Source: Nocardia huaxiensis (GTDB taxonomy: Bacteria; Actinomycetota; Actinomycetes; Mycobacteriales; Mycobacteriaceae). From it: a stretch of 64,000 bases of DNA. This document shows positions 42,067 through 51,383 of the stretch, in pieces. The notes beneath the pieces are model-generated. The model ran no database searches. It worked only from the letters and a program-made list of their open reading frames with translations, and was not told the DNA's origin. Made by a program: the position numbers and the translations under genes. Each line of letters starts with the position of its first letter. The stretch's first letter is position 1. Where the stretch lies: contig NZ_CP059399.1 in assembly GCF_013744875.1 (NCBI RefSeq), forward strand, positions 3,100,001 through 3,164,000, read 5' to 3'.

Positions 42067-42870
42067 CTACTGCGGGCGCAGCACCACGATGCCGGGGACC
42101 GAGGCCACGTAATCGCTGAAGGCCGAGTCGACGACCTGGTTGTTGGCGGCCAGTGAGGACGCGTTGCGGAAGACCGGGCCGTTCGCGGTCATGACGAACA
42201 GGCCGACATGCGTGACGTCCAGGCCCGGGGCGTCCGCGTACGCGCCGATGTAGTCACCCGTGCGCAGCGCGGCGATCACCCCGGCGTCCACCGCGCCGGA
42301 CGGGATGTAGGTGATCGTGCGGTCGACCGTCGGCAGGCCCGGAAGATAGGTTCCGCCATCGGCTTTCGCGTTCAGGCGCTTGGCCACCGGCACCGCCGCA
42401 CCGGTCAGGGAGGTGGTGATGTCGGTGGCGGCCACACGCGGCACCTGGGCCCAGTCGGTGAAGAAGTGCTTGCGCTGCGCGAAGTCCACGCGGCCGCCCG
42501 CGTACCGGGTCTCGACCAGGTTGGTGAGGAACTGGTCGCGGTTGGACGAACGGCTCAGGGCCTCCACGTAATCGAGCAGGGTGAAGCAGTCCACCGCGCG
42601 CAGATCGACGATCAGCTGCTCGTGCTGGGACGCGGAGCCGACGAGCATGTTCGCGCCGTACGGCGTCCCGAGGAACTGCCGGGACAGCACCTCGAGCAGC
42701 TCGCCCTTGCCCGCCCCTCCCGCGGCCTTCACCGCGAGCAGCTCGTCGATCCGGCGGGCCGACCAGTCGTCGATATTCGCCGTCGGGGTGGCGCTCGCGG
42801 TGGGCAGCAGCAGTGCGGAACCGCAGATCAGCGCTATCACGACAATAAAGACACGAACGATGCTGCGCAG
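42067..42870 (-). CDS. Secreted DUF1460-family protein
   Basis: About 267 residues. The N-terminus is a Sec signal (RSIVRVFIVVIALICGSALLLP, then TASA). The body has the DUF1460 pattern DLRAVDCFTLLDYVEALSRS, VDFAQRKHFFTDW and THVGLFV. The Cys-Phe-Thr and His are the likely catalytic residues of this NlpC/P60-related amidase-like family. The start is unclear: GGGAGG is followed four bases later by CTG at 42870, and no ATG, GTG or TTG lies between an upstream frame-open region inside the next gene and a GTG inside the signal peptide (about 42840). Confidence 0.75.
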   Translation of the reverse strand: MRSIVRVFIVVIALICGSALLLPTASATPTANIDDWSARRIDELLAVKAAGGAGKGELLEVLSRQFLGTPYGANMLVGSASQHEQLIVDLRAVDCFTLLDYVEALSRSSNRDQFLTNLVETRYAGGRVDFAQRKHFFTDWAQVPRVAATDITTSLTGAAVPVAKRLNAKADGGTYLPGLPTVDRTITYIPSGAVDAGVIAALRTGDYIGAYADAPGLDVTHVGLFVMTANGPVFRNASSLAANNQVVDSAFSDYVASVPGIVVLRPQ

Positions 42871-42916
42871 GACGCCTCCCAGGCCGAGCGGGCGGATTCG
42901 ATCTCCACCGTACGGG

Positions 42917-45151
42917 CTAGACGCCGGTGGTTTCCAGCTCCGCCGGCGCGGACTGTTCGTGCGGCACGGTCTCGTCGGCGTCCCGGCGGCGCTGCCGCTG
43001 GTAGGCCAGCTGCAGCAGGGCCACGCCGGCGACACCCACCAGCGCGGCCGAGACCTCGCCGACGAAGCCGGGCGGCTGCCAGCTCACCACCAGCTCGGAA
43101 TCCTTGGTCCCGGCCGGAATATCGACCGCCAGGAAGGATTCGGCCACGCTCGTGTGCGGGATCGTCTCCCCATTGAGGGTGATCTCGAAACCGGGCCAGT
43201 TCAGCCGGTTGAAGACCACGCGCCCGCCGTTCACCGAGGTCACGCGCAGCACGCTGCTCGTGTCGTCACTCGAAACCGATTTGGCGGCAACGCCTCTGGT
43301 GTCGGCGATATCGCCGTTCACGGTGGACAGCAGGCCGCCGGTGCGTTCCAGCACCCAGATGTAGCGCTCGTGCCCGGGGTAGTCGACCCACTTCCAGCCG
43401 TCGGGCGCGGGCTGATTGCCCGCGTCCGGGTACTGGGCGCGATGCAGCACCACCCGATCCACCTTCATCAGATCGACGATGGTGCGGCCCGTGGACGGTT
43501 CGGGGGAGAAGGCGCGGCGGTAGGCATCCGGGCAGGTGCTGCCGTCCCACGCCATGCAGAGCACGCCCGCGAAGGTGTGAAAACCGATGGGCGTGTAGGC
43601 GTTCACATAGTCGAGCTCCAGCGCCTTGGCGTAATTGCCGATGGCCAGCGAGGCGTATGCCGCATCGATACTGCGATCCTCCGGTCCCAGGATCGCGCGG
43701 TCGGCCAGCTGCAGGGTGACGCCCTCGAAGTCCGGGAACGCCTCCCGCATGGTGGAGCGCTGCTCCGGGAAGTTGTACGACATGGGCGTCGACGGCGCGG
43801 TCTTCACCTGAGTGAAGGCGATCGGGAACATCGCCAGAATGGTCAGCGCGCAGGCGAGTGCGATGCCGCGCGTGCGCGCCAGCCACACCACACCCGCGCC
43901 CAGCGCCGCCACCACCGCCGCGGCCAGCAGATGCTTCGCGGCCAGATCCGGCGCCGCCGAAGCCGATCGCACCAGCAGCAGCCCGATCAGGACCGCGGCC
44001 GCGATATTCCGATTCCGCGAGACCCGGAAAACCCCATGGCGGCTGAGCAATACGCACACCAGCACGATCAGCGCCAGCGCCAGCATGGGCAGCACTCGGG
44101 CGGGCCAGCGCAGCGGGCCGATGGCGCCCGGCCCGGCCGTCCACATCAGCGCCGCCACCGCGAACAGCCCGATCCCGCTGAAGTCGCGCGCCGAGTGCAC
44201 GGCCTTGCGCCAGTCGATGAAGGCCAGCGCCGGAATCAGGAACCAGGCGATGTACACCATGGGCAGCGGCTGCACATGCCCCCACCAGGCGGTGAAAGCC
44301 GGTGTGGTGGTGGGCAGGCTGGCATTGAGCGACTCCGACCACGGCACGGTGAGGAACGGGTCGTTGTGGATGCGGGCATTGCCGCGCCAGGTCACCTGCG
44401 AGGACAGAATGCCGGGCAGGTTCGCGGGCAGCGAGGCCAGCGCCGCGCAGGCGGCCACGCCGGCCACCCGCAACGACGGCTGCCATCGCTGCTGATGGAT
44501 GAACTCACCGGCGATCACCGCCGCGATGATCAACGCGGATTCCACCGCGGGGAACGCGTATTGGACCGTCAACGCCAGATACAGATAGACGAACAGCGAC
44601 ACCGGGCTGCCCTGGCCGCGCGCGTACCGCACGGCCGAGGCCCAGGCGTGCACCATCCACGCGGTGGCGGTGTGGCAGGTCACCCAGCTGGCCTCGTCGA
44701 AGAACAGGTACCAGCCGCTCAGTGGAAAAGCGATGCCCGCGACCGCCGCCCACGGCGTGCGGGCCCCGTACGCCAGACAGATCCGATAGACGCCCAGCGC
44801 CGCGATGATGGAGAAGATCAACTTCACCACCGTCGCGTACACGGCCAGATTGTCGAAGGACGGGGCGAGCAGATGGATCAGCAATTGCGGCGGGTTGTAG
44901 AGGCCCGCCTCCTCGATGGTGTAGTTGCCCGCCATCCACTCGTGCTGGACGAGCCACGGAAAGTTGCCCTCCCGCAACCGGTTTCCCAGTGCGATCCACA
45001 TGGGCGCGTACTGCGCCTCGGTGTCGTCGGTATAGAAATGCCGGGGATCGCCCAGCAGCACCGCCACATATCCGGCGATGACTCCCACCGCGGTGATGGC
45101 CCCCCACCGCAATCGATCTCTTTGCGGTTCACTCTCCGCGACAGTGCTCAC
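42917..45151 (-). CDS. Large polytopic membrane protein, GT-C/YfhO-like
   Basis: About 744 residues from GTG 45151 (a TTG at 45172 is the alternative). About 12-13 hydrophobic helices occupy residues 20-470, with an early acidic loop (HFYTDDTEAQYAPMW) like the catalytic loops of GT-C glycosyltransferases and YfhO proteins. A soluble extracytoplasmic beta-rich domain follows (about 480-690), then a final helix and a charged tail. It may transfer a lipid-linked sugar to the envelope; donor and acceptor are unknown. Confidence 0.65.
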   Translation of the reverse strand: MSTVAESEPQRDRLRWGAITAVGVIAGYVAVLLGDPRHFYTDDTEAQYAPMWIALGNRLREGNFPWLVQHEWMAGNYTIEEAGLYNPPQLLIHLLAPSFDNLAVYATVVKLIFSIIAALGVYRICLAYGARTPWAAVAGIAFPLSGWYLFFDEASWVTCHTATAWMVHAWASAVRYARGQGSPVSLFVYLYLALTVQYAFPAVESALIIAAVIAGEFIHQQRWQPSLRVAGVAACAALASLPANLPGILSSQVTWRGNARIHNDPFLTVPWSESLNASLPTTTPAFTAWWGHVQPLPMVYIAWFLIPALAFIDWRKAVHSARDFSGIGLFAVAALMWTAGPGAIGPLRWPARVLPMLALALIVLVCVLLSRHGVFRVSRNRNIAAAVLIGLLLVRSASAAPDLAAKHLLAAAVVAALGAGVVWLARTRGIALACALTILAMFPIAFTQVKTAPSTPMSYNFPEQRSTMREAFPDFEGVTLQLADRAILGPEDRSIDAAYASLAIGNYAKALELDYVNAYTPIGFHTFAGVLCMAWDGSTCPDAYRRAFSPEPSTGRTIVDLMKVDRVVLHRAQYPDAGNQPAPDGWKWVDYPGHERYIWVLERTGGLLSTVNGDIADTRGVAAKSVSSDDTSSVLRVTSVNGGRVVFNRLNWPGFEITLNGETIPHTSVAESFLAVDIPAGTKDSELVVSWQPPGFVGEVSAALVGVAGVALLQLAYQRQRRRDADETVPHEQSAPAELETTGV

Positions 45152-45338
45152 GAAGGCCGGAGCGTAGAGCAACCCGGTGAACAGAGCAAGACATTCACGC
45201 GGGGGTTGCGGCGCGGCGCTGTGACCCGCCGCACTCGCGGGTGTATAAGTCCAACCCTTGGCGGGAAATGCCCATTTCGGGCCAGTTTCCCCAGGATGGA
45301 TCTTGTCGCGGCGTGGCGTCGCTCACCACCATGGTGTG

Positions 45339-46397
45339 ATGACAGCTGTTCCGAAAACCACGCTGCTCCCGGCGTCCGTGCGCGAATCCTTCGCTCCCGC
45401 CGTCACTTTCCTCAATGCCGCCAGCCACGGCCTGCTGCCCGTCGCGGTGGCCGAGGAGGTCGCGCGGGCCGAGCACGAGCGAGTGCGCGGCGATTTCTCC
45501 ATTCCGGACGTCGATGCGCTGGTGACCGCGTGCCGGGCGTCCTTCGGCAGGCTGGTGGGTCTGGACGGTGCGCAGGTCGCCATCGGGTCGCAGGTGTCGC
45601 AATTGATCGGACTGGTGGCCGAGAGCCTGCCCGAGGGCGCGGGCGTGGTGCTGCCGCAGGGTGAATTCGCCTCGGTCGTCTGGCCTTTCCTCGCCAAGCC
45701 CGGCCTGCGGGTGCGCACGGTGCCGCTCGACGAGCTGGCCGCGGCGGTGCGGCCGGACGACGCTCTGGTCGTCGCCTCGGTGGTGCAGTCCGCGGACGGC
45801 CGGGTGCTCGACACGGCCGCGGTGGTCGCGGCGGCGCGGGCGCACGGCGCGCGCGTGCTGTTCGACGTCAGTCAGGCCGCCGGCTGGTTCCCCGTGCACG
45901 ACACCGGCGCCGACTTCCTGGTCAGCGTCGGATACAAGTGGCTGCTCGGCCCGAAGGGCTCGGCCTACCTCGCCGGGCCCGACGAGGCCCTCGACACGCT
46001 GCGCCCGCTCGCCGCCGGCTGGTACGCCGGATTCGATCCGTGGCAGACCATCTACGACGCGCCGCTGCGCCTGGCCGAGGGCGCCCGGCGCCTGGACCTC
46101 GCGCCCACCTGGCCCGCCTTCCGCGGCCAGGTGATCGCGTTCGACCTGCTCGAGGCCATCGGCATCGAGGCCATCCACGCCCACGATGTCACCCTCGCCA
46201 ATCGGCTGCGCGCGGGAGTCGGCCTGCCGGAGAGCAATTCGGCCGTGGTGTCGCTACCGGTCACCCCGGAGGCCACCGATCGGCTGGCGGCCGCCCGGGT
46301 GATCGGGTCCATGCGCGCGGGCCGGCTCCGGCTGTCCTGCCACCTCTACAACACCGAGGACGACATCGATCGGGCGCTGGAAGCCCTCAACGGGTAG
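45339..46397 (+). CDS. Class V aminotransferase-fold PLP enzyme
   Basis: 352 residues from ATG 45339. Features of the cysteine-desulfurase/class V fold: FLNAASHGLLP, LVVASVVQSADGRVLD, RVLFDVSQAAGWFPV (PLP Asp) and the PLP-binding Lys in FLVSVGYKWLLGPKG. The catalytic Cys loop typical of IscS is not evident, so a lyase or aminotransferase role is more likely. It overlaps the convergent hydrolase by 11 bases. Confidence 0.8.
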   Translation: MTAVPKTTLLPASVRESFAPAVTFLNAASHGLLPVAVAEEVARAEHERVRGDFSIPDVDALVTACRASFGRLVGLDGAQVAIGSQVSQLIGLVAESLPEGAGVVLPQGEFASVVWPFLAKPGLRVRTVPLDELAAAVRPDDALVVASVVQSADGRVLDTAAVVAAARAHGARVLFDVSQAAGWFPVHDTGADFLVSVGYKWLLGPKGSAYLAGPDEALDTLRPLAAGWYAGFDPWQTIYDAPLRLAEGARRLDLAPTWPAFRGQVIAFDLLEAIGIEAIHAHDVTLANRLRAGVGLPESNSAVVSLPVTPEATDRLAAARVIGSMRAGRLRLSCHLYNTEDDIDRALEALNG

Positions 46398-47289
46398 CGG
46401 TCTCGGCGGCCAGGGCGACGAGCTGGGCGCGCACCAGGTCGGGCCGCTCGTCGGCGATGAAATGCCCGCAGCCCGAGACGGGTACGAGCCGGTAGTCGTC
46501 GGCGCGCGCGGTCCGCGGATCGGCCAGCGAGTAGTGCACCGCGCCGTCGTCGACGCCGAACAGCGCCCGGATCGGAACGGTGGCGCGGCGGCGCTCGGGA
46601 TTGCGGCTCAGCCGGGGCATTTCGCGCAGCAGGAAACTGCGGTAGGTGTCGGTGGCGGCCCGCGCGCACACCGGATCCCGGAATCGATCGGCGAAAATGC
46701 TGGTCAGCTCTGGAGTTGCGGCGGTCCGGTCGGTGAACGCCGTCCGGATCAGCCAGTGCAGCACCCGCGTCCGCTGCTGCAGCGGCATTCCGAACGCCGC
46801 CACCGCGGGCTGATACAGCGCGAACCGCCACAGCTGCCGCGCCACCACCCCCGGTGGCGCCCACGGATGCGCCATGTTCAACACCAGGAATCCGTCGAAC
46901 CGCTGCGGCTCCCGCAGGACCAGCCGATACCCGACATACCCACCCCAGTCGTGCCCGACCAGCAGGGTCTTGCCGATTCCCAGCGCATCCAGCAGCGCGA
47001 GCAGATCCGCGGCGACCTCTTCCTTCTCCCAGCGATGCGGCGCCGGACCCGACCACCCGTAGCCGGGCAGGTCCGGCGCGATGATCCGCAGTCCCTCCGG
47101 CGGATTCGCCAGCAGATCCCGATACGCGTAGTGATGCTGCGGCCACCCGTGCAGCACCAGCACGGGCCGGCCGTCCGCCGGCCCGGATTCGGTCACATGG
47201 AAGCGCACCCCGCGCGCTTCGACGAATGAACGGCGCACCCCCGCGATCGCGGGCGGCTCCGAGACGACACTGTCCACGGCATTCTGCAT
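46387..47289 (-). CDS. Alpha/beta hydrolase, epoxide hydrolase/haloalkane dehalogenase-like
   Basis: 300 residues. Oxyanion HGWPQHHYAYRDLL, nucleophile Asp in VGHDWGGYVGY, and the catalytic His in SGCGHFIADERPD. The Asp nucleophile and HGWP motif point to an epoxide hydrolase; some dehalogenases look similar. It is cytoplasmic and divergent from the WYL regulator, which may control it. Confidence 0.85.
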   Translation of the reverse strand: MQNAVDSVVSEPPAIAGVRRSFVEARGVRFHVTESGPADGRPVLVLHGWPQHHYAYRDLLANPPEGLRIIAPDLPGYGWSGPAPHRWEKEEVAADLLALLDALGIGKTLLVGHDWGGYVGYRLVLREPQRFDGFLVLNMAHPWAPPGVVARQLWRFALYQPAVAAFGMPLQQRTRVLHWLIRTAFTDRTAATPELTSIFADRFRDPVCARAATDTYRSFLLREMPRLSRNPERRRATVPIRALFGVDDGAVHYSLADPRTARADDYRLVPVSGCGHFIADERPDLVRAQLVALAAETATR

Positions 47290-47386
47290 GGATTCGACGA
47301 TATTTCGCGGTCGTGCCCGCCGGAACCGCCCACGGGTGGAGATCTCGAGCCGCGTTCTTGTCGGTGCCCGGGTCTACTGTGTCGGC

Positions 47387-48079
47387 GTGAATCGGACGGA
47401 TCGGTTGTATGCGATCGTCGAAGAGTTGCGGGCGATTTCGCCGCGACTGCGCACGGCGCGGGAGCTCTCCGAACGGTATGGGGTGAGCCTGCGGACCATC
47501 GAGCGCGATATCGCCGCGCTGCAGCAGGCGGGGATCCCCATCTACGCCGATGTGGGGCGGCGCGGGGGATACGCGCTGGAGAAGAGCATGTCGCTGCCGC
47601 CGCTGAATTTCACCGCCGCCGAAACCGTCGCGCTCGCCGTGGCTTTGGCGCGCAGCCGGGGCGGTCCGTTCGAACAGGCCGGGCGCAGTGCGCTGCGCAA
47701 GGTGGTGGCCGCCATGCCCGAGCGGCACGCGGCGGCGGCGCGGGATCTGGCGGCGCGGGTGCGGGTGCTGGAGGTGCCGCAGCCCTCGGCGATACCGCCG
47801 CTGATCGAGCAGGCCATCGAGCGGCGGCTGGTGCTGCGGATCGCGTATCTGGATCAGCACGGGCAGGCCAGCGAGCGGGAGGTCGAGCCGGTGGAATTCG
47901 TGAACGGCACGCACGGCTGGTATCTGATCGCGTGGTGCCGGTTGCGCGACGGGTTCCGGGTGTTCCGGCTGGATCGGATGCGGGTGCTCATCCTGACCGA
48001 TCTGCCCGCGCCGGTGCGCTCGCGCGACGGGTTCCCGGAGGGGCCGCGGGAAATGCGGGTGCTGCCGGTCGCGCTGTGA
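47387..48079 (+). CDS. WYL-domain transcriptional regulator
   Basis: 230 residues from GTG 47387. N-terminal HTH (ARELSERYGVSLRTIERDIAALQQAGIPIYADVGRRGGYAL), then a WYL domain (VLRIAYLDQHGQASEREVEPVEF, GTHGWYLIAWCRLRDGFRVFRLDRM). WYL domains sense ligands, often nucleic-acid-related. It is shorter than many family members and lacks the C-terminal WCX extension. Confidence 0.88.
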   Translation: MNRTDRLYAIVEELRAISPRLRTARELSERYGVSLRTIERDIAALQQAGIPIYADVGRRGGYALEKSMSLPPLNFTAAETVALAVALARSRGGPFEQAGRSALRKVVAAMPERHAAAARDLAARVRVLEVPQPSAIPPLIEQAIERRLVLRIAYLDQHGQASEREVEPVEFVNGTHGWYLIAWCRLRDGFRVFRLDRMRVLILTDLPAPVRSRDGFPEGPREMRVLPVAL

Positions 48080-48179
48080 CGGCGGTGCCGGAAATTCGTC
48101 CGGAAACACCGACACAGGGTTGTCGCCTGCGGGAGCGATCGTGGTCGGGCAAGCGAGAAACCGATCCTCAGGAGACCTC

Positions 48180-48551
48180 ATGACCGCGCCCGCTTTCAAC
48201 ACCGTGTCCTGGTTCCAGATCAGCAGTGACAAGCCGGAGGACGCGAAGAAGTTCTACGGTGAGCTGTTCGGCTGGAATTTCGCCGCCGATCCGCATTCCC
48301 CCGGCTACGACCTGATCAACTACCCGGGCAGCGAGATCCCCAGCGGCGGCGTGAATCACGCGGACGACGCCACCACCAATCACGCCATCTTCATGGTGCT
48401 GGTGCGCGATGTCGCCGCCACCGTGGCCGAGACGGAACGGCTGGGCGGCAAGGCGATTCAGCCGCCGGTGACCACACCCAACGGTCTGGTCTTCGCGCAT
48501 CTGCGCGACACCTCCGGCAACCACTTCGGGGTCTTCACCCCCGCGCCCTGA
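48180..48551 (+). CDS. VOC-family (glyoxalase/dioxygenase superfamily) protein
   Basis: 123 residues from ATG 48180 (AGGAG upstream). One VOC module: VSWFQISSDKPEDAKKFYGELFGWNF, then NHAIFMVLVRDVAATVAETERLGGKAIQ and GLVFAHLRDTSGNHFGVF. It may act as a homodimeric metal enzyme or ligand-binding protein; the substrate is unknown. Confidence 0.85.
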   Translation: MTAPAFNTVSWFQISSDKPEDAKKFYGELFGWNFAADPHSPGYDLINYPGSEIPSGGVNHADDATTNHAIFMVLVRDVAATVAETERLGGKAIQPPVTTPNGLVFAHLRDTSGNHFGVFTPAP

Positions 48552-48603
48552 TTCACAGCAAACTCCTGTGTCGGCGCGGTGCGAAGCGCAATACCGTGGA
48601 GGT

Positions 48604-49068
48604 ATGCGAACTTTCGTTCACCTGCTGTTGTTCGCCTGCGCCATCGGCATGGCGGTGGGGGTTTTCGGTCCGCTCGTCGGCTCGGTCGACGCGCGCGATG
48701 TCCGATTCTCCGATCTGCGTGAGGGATTCGACACCGGCCTGAGCCTGGGGCAGGTGGGCGGCCAGTCGGCATCGATCGTGATGTCGCTGGCCGTCCTGCT
48801 GCTGGGCGTGGCCGGTGTCATCCTGATCGCCGCCCTGACCGGGGCGCGGGCGATCGGCTGGCTCGGAGTGCTCGGCGGGCTCGCGCTGTTCGGCGTTCTC
48901 ATCTGGCGGCTGGACGAGCGCTTCGGGGACCAACTGCGCGACGACTACCGCGACCTGCTGACCGGCGCGTGGGGGTTGTATCTATTCGGCGGCGGGCTGG
49001 TGCTCGCCCTGCTCCTGCTGCTCGTACCCCGGGAACGGCAGGCCGCCCCGGTGCCCGTGCCGCGCTAG
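48604..49068 (+). CDS. Four-helix membrane protein of unknown function
   Basis: 154 residues from ATG 48604 (GGAGG upstream). Four hydrophobic segments: near 1-22 (FVHLLLFACAIGMAVGVFG), 58-80 (SIVMSLAVLLLGVAGVILIA), 85-102 (GWLGVLGGLALFGVLIW) and 128-146. The first loop contains DARDVRFSDLREGFDTG. No family recognised. Confidence 0.7.
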   Translation: MRTFVHLLLFACAIGMAVGVFGPLVGSVDARDVRFSDLREGFDTGLSLGQVGGQSASIVMSLAVLLLGVAGVILIAALTGARAIGWLGVLGGLALFGVLIWRLDERFGDQLRDDYRDLLTGAWGLYLFGGGLVLALLLLLVPRERQAAPVPVPR

Positions 49069-49175
49069 TCCCGCTGCCCCGAGAGATTCTGCCCCGAGAA
49101 GTCGGGGGTCACGAAAAGATAACGGCCGCACCGGCATTCCGATGTGCTCGACGAGACTTCGGAGTGGAGGCGGGT

Positions 49176-50495
49176 GTGATTCGTTCGGTGACGGTCCTCG
49201 CGGTGGCCGCGATGACGGCGGCGCTGGTGCTGATCGGGGGTGGCGGCGAGGCCCGCGCGGCGGAGCAGAAGCAATGCCAGGTCAGTTCCGGGCGCACGCC
49301 GGAAACGGCGACACCAGAAGAGGTGGGCATCGATTCGGCGGATCTGAGCAAAGCCATCGACTTCGCCTCGGATCCGACCCGATTCACGCTGCAGATCTTC
49401 CGCAACAACTGCCTCATCGGCCACGGCCCGAACACCGAGCGCACCCGCGGGACGGCATGGAATCTGTGGAGCGGCACCAAGAGCGTGGTGTCGCTGGTCA
49501 CCGGCATCGCCGTCGACGAGGGCAAGCTCAGCGTGGACGACCCCATCGGGCGGTATCTGCCTGCGGGACTGGGGGATTCGGACCATCGCGCGATCACCGT
49601 GCGCAGTCTGCTCACCGAGACCTCCGGCATGAAGGTGGCCGTCGCCTCCGAGGGCATCACCGGACTGGTGCAGCTGGACCCGAATGTGGTGGCGCAGGCG
49701 CTGGCCATGCCCATCCTGCATCCGCAGGGCACACAGTGGCAGTACAGCCAGCGGGCGGTGGATCTCCTGGTGTACGTGGTGCAGCAGGCCGTCGGCGAGG
49801 ACTTTCAGGCATACGCGCAGCGAAAACTGTTCGACCCGTTGGGAATTCCGAAGAGCGACTACTACTGGGGCCGGGACCGCAGCCGGAACACCTACGGCTA
49901 CGCCCATCTCGTCCTGCCGCCCGACGACTTCGTCAAGCTGGGCCTGCTGGTCGGCAACTACGGCAATTGGGCCGGGAATCAAGTGGTTTCGCGCGAATAC
50001 ATGAAGCAGGCCACCACCGGCACCGAGCAACACCCTTGCTACGGCTACCTTTTCGTGGTCAACGGCGCCGGCTGCGAAGACCTGTTCCCCGGCCTGCCCT
50101 CCGATGCCATCCAGATCTCCGGCATGATGCGCCAGGACAATTTCATCGTCCCCAGCCTCGGCCTGCTGGTCAGCTGGACCGGCGTCACCATCCCCGGCGG
50201 CGCCGTGAGCTTCCCGCACGACGTCCTGCGCGCCATCAACGCCGCCTTCCGCGACCCGCTCATGCCCGACCCGGGCCCCTACACCCAGAAGGCCGACGTC
50301 AGCGTCACCGACCCGATGATCTCCAACCCGGACGCCTTCCTGGCCGCCCTCGGCATCGGCCCCGACGCCTATCCGGGCTGCAACCTCTTCACCTGCCTCG
50401 GCCGGCCGCTCTACCCGCCCTTCTCCGACTGGCCCCCGGGCTGCTTCATCGTCGGCTGTATCGGGAACGACCCGGCAACCCCGGGCATCCGCTGA
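49176..50495 (+). CDS. Secreted serine hydrolase, beta-lactamase/DD-peptidase fold
   Basis: 439 residues from GTG 49176 (GGAGGCGG upstream), giving a signal peptide (SVTVLAVAAMTAALVLIGG, cleavage near ARA). Class C beta-lactamase/esterase fold: nucleophile SxxK in LWSGTKSVVS, LLTETSGMK, and QYSQRAVDLLVY, where the usual Tyr-x-Asn is Tyr-Ser-Gln. A cysteine-containing tail (CNLFTCLGRP, CFIVGCIGN) probably carries disulfides outside the cell. Likely an extracellular esterase or amidase; antibiotic hydrolysis is not implied. Confidence 0.82.
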   Translation: MIRSVTVLAVAAMTAALVLIGGGGEARAAEQKQCQVSSGRTPETATPEEVGIDSADLSKAIDFASDPTRFTLQIFRNNCLIGHGPNTERTRGTAWNLWSGTKSVVSLVTGIAVDEGKLSVDDPIGRYLPAGLGDSDHRAITVRSLLTETSGMKVAVASEGITGLVQLDPNVVAQALAMPILHPQGTQWQYSQRAVDLLVYVVQQAVGEDFQAYAQRKLFDPLGIPKSDYYWGRDRSRNTYGYAHLVLPPDDFVKLGLLVGNYGNWAGNQVVSREYMKQATTGTEQHPCYGYLFVVNGAGCEDLFPGLPSDAIQISGMMRQDNFIVPSLGLLVSWTGVTIPGGAVSFPHDVLRAINAAFRDPLMPDPGPYTQKADVSVTDPMISNPDAFLAALGIGPDAYPGCNLFTCLGRPLYPPFSDWPPGCFIVGCIGNDPATPGIR

Positions 50496-50616
50496 TCAAT
50501 TCCTGTGTTCCACCTCACATTCGGATCAACCGCGTGGGAAAAACCATGATGCCGAACAAGTTTCGAATGCCTACGCTGGACCCTGATCCACGGTCTCCAC
50601 TAGAAAGCAGAACGCA

Positions 50617-50721
50617 ATGCCGATTATCAATCTCGGTTCCGCCGCGCTCGACCTGGCGAACTCCGTGACCGCGCTGGCCGCCAACATCACCTACCTGCTG
50701 AAGGCGTGGGGCTTGGCCTGA
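50617..50721 (+). CDS. 34-residue hydrophobic peptide
   Basis: ATG 50617 to TGA 50719-50721 encodes MPIINLGSAALDLANSV then TALAANITYLLKAWGLA. It is amphipathic and largely hydrophobic, with one Lys near the end, and could lie in or on the membrane. A weak AGAAAG site lies upstream. It stands alone between the serine hydrolase and a very strong terminator, which supports real transcription through it. Confidence 0.5.
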   Translation: MPIINLGSAALDLANSVTALAANITYLLKAWGLA

Positions 50722-50737
50722 TTTCCCGAGCGTGACG

Positions 50738-50769
50738 ACGCCCACCATTCCACTCGGAATGGTGGGCGT
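50738..50769 (+). terminator. Strong hairpin terminator after the small peptide
   Basis: CGCCCACCATTCC (50739-50751) pairs perfectly with GGAATGGTGGGCG (50756-50768) across a 4-base ACTC loop; an A-T pair extends the stem to 14 bp. It can also serve the convergent TetR gene. Confidence 0.88.
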
Positions 50770-50798
50770 TCGCTATTGCGGGGACGATGCGACGGAGT

Positions 50799-51383
50799 TC
50801 ACGCGCGCAGCAGTGCGCTCTGGACCTGGCGCAGGCGTTCGCCGTCGCCGCGGAAACCGGCTACGGCGTCGTTGTAGAGGAAGGCCTCCCACAGGCGGAC
50901 CAGGGCGTAGGCGAGGGTGTCGCGGTCTATGGGTGGGTGGTAGCCCTCGGTTTCGGCGCGGGCTATGAGTTGTTCGACATGGTGGACGGCGGCCTGGTGG
51001 ACCGGGCCGTCGCTGCGGGTGACCAGGCGCAGGGCGGCGGTGGACTCGTTGTCGAAATAGGTTCGCAGGGAATCGTCTTCGACCAGCAGGTGGACGGTGC
51101 GGTCCAGGATGTGCTCGAGCCGCGCGCCGCCGGTGGCCGTGCAGCGGCTTTCGATATGGGCGATCATGCGTTCCAGCTGATGGGCGATGGCCGCGCCGAG
51201 CAGGCCGTCGCGGGAGCCGAACCAGCGGTAGATGCTGGCCCGGCCGACGCCGAGCTGGGCGGCGATGGCATTGACATCCAGGCGTTTTCCGGCGAGGAAG
51301 ACGGCGATGGCGGCGCGCAGCACATCCTCGCGGCTGGCCGAAGCCGGCCGGCCCGGAGCTCTGGTTCCCTCGCTGCGCGTCAC
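50799..51383 (-). CDS. TetR-family regulator (QsdR-like)
   Basis: 194 residues from GTG 51383, overlapping the patatin stop by four bases. HTH region EDVLRAAIAVFLAGKRLDVNAIAAQLGVGRASIYRWFGSRDGLL; the C-terminal domain is of the QsdR type (LRTYFDNESTAALRLVTR, YALVRLWEAFLYNDAVAGFRGD). It probably controls the patatin/TetR operon and the divergent acyl-CoA dehydrogenase operon. Confidence 0.87.
   Translation of the reverse strand: MTRSEGTRAPGRPASASREDVLRAAIAVFLAGKRLDVNAIAAQLGVGRASIYRWFGSRDGLLGAAIAHQLERMIAHIESRCTATGGARLEHILDRTVHLLVEDDSLRTYFDNESTAALRLVTRSDGPVHQAAVHHVEQLIARAETEGYHPPIDRDTLAYALVRLWEAFLYNDAVAGFRGDGERLRQVQSALLRA

Noticed and set aside
45265..45278. GAAAT-GCCC-ATTTC palindrome upstream of the PLP enzyme gene
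   Set aside because: Only 5 bp per arm and not placed at a recognisable promoter; could be chance.
42581..45664. 1027-residue frame antisense to the large membrane protein
   Set aside because: The opposite strand has clear membrane helices; this frame is Arg/His/Gly-rich noise.
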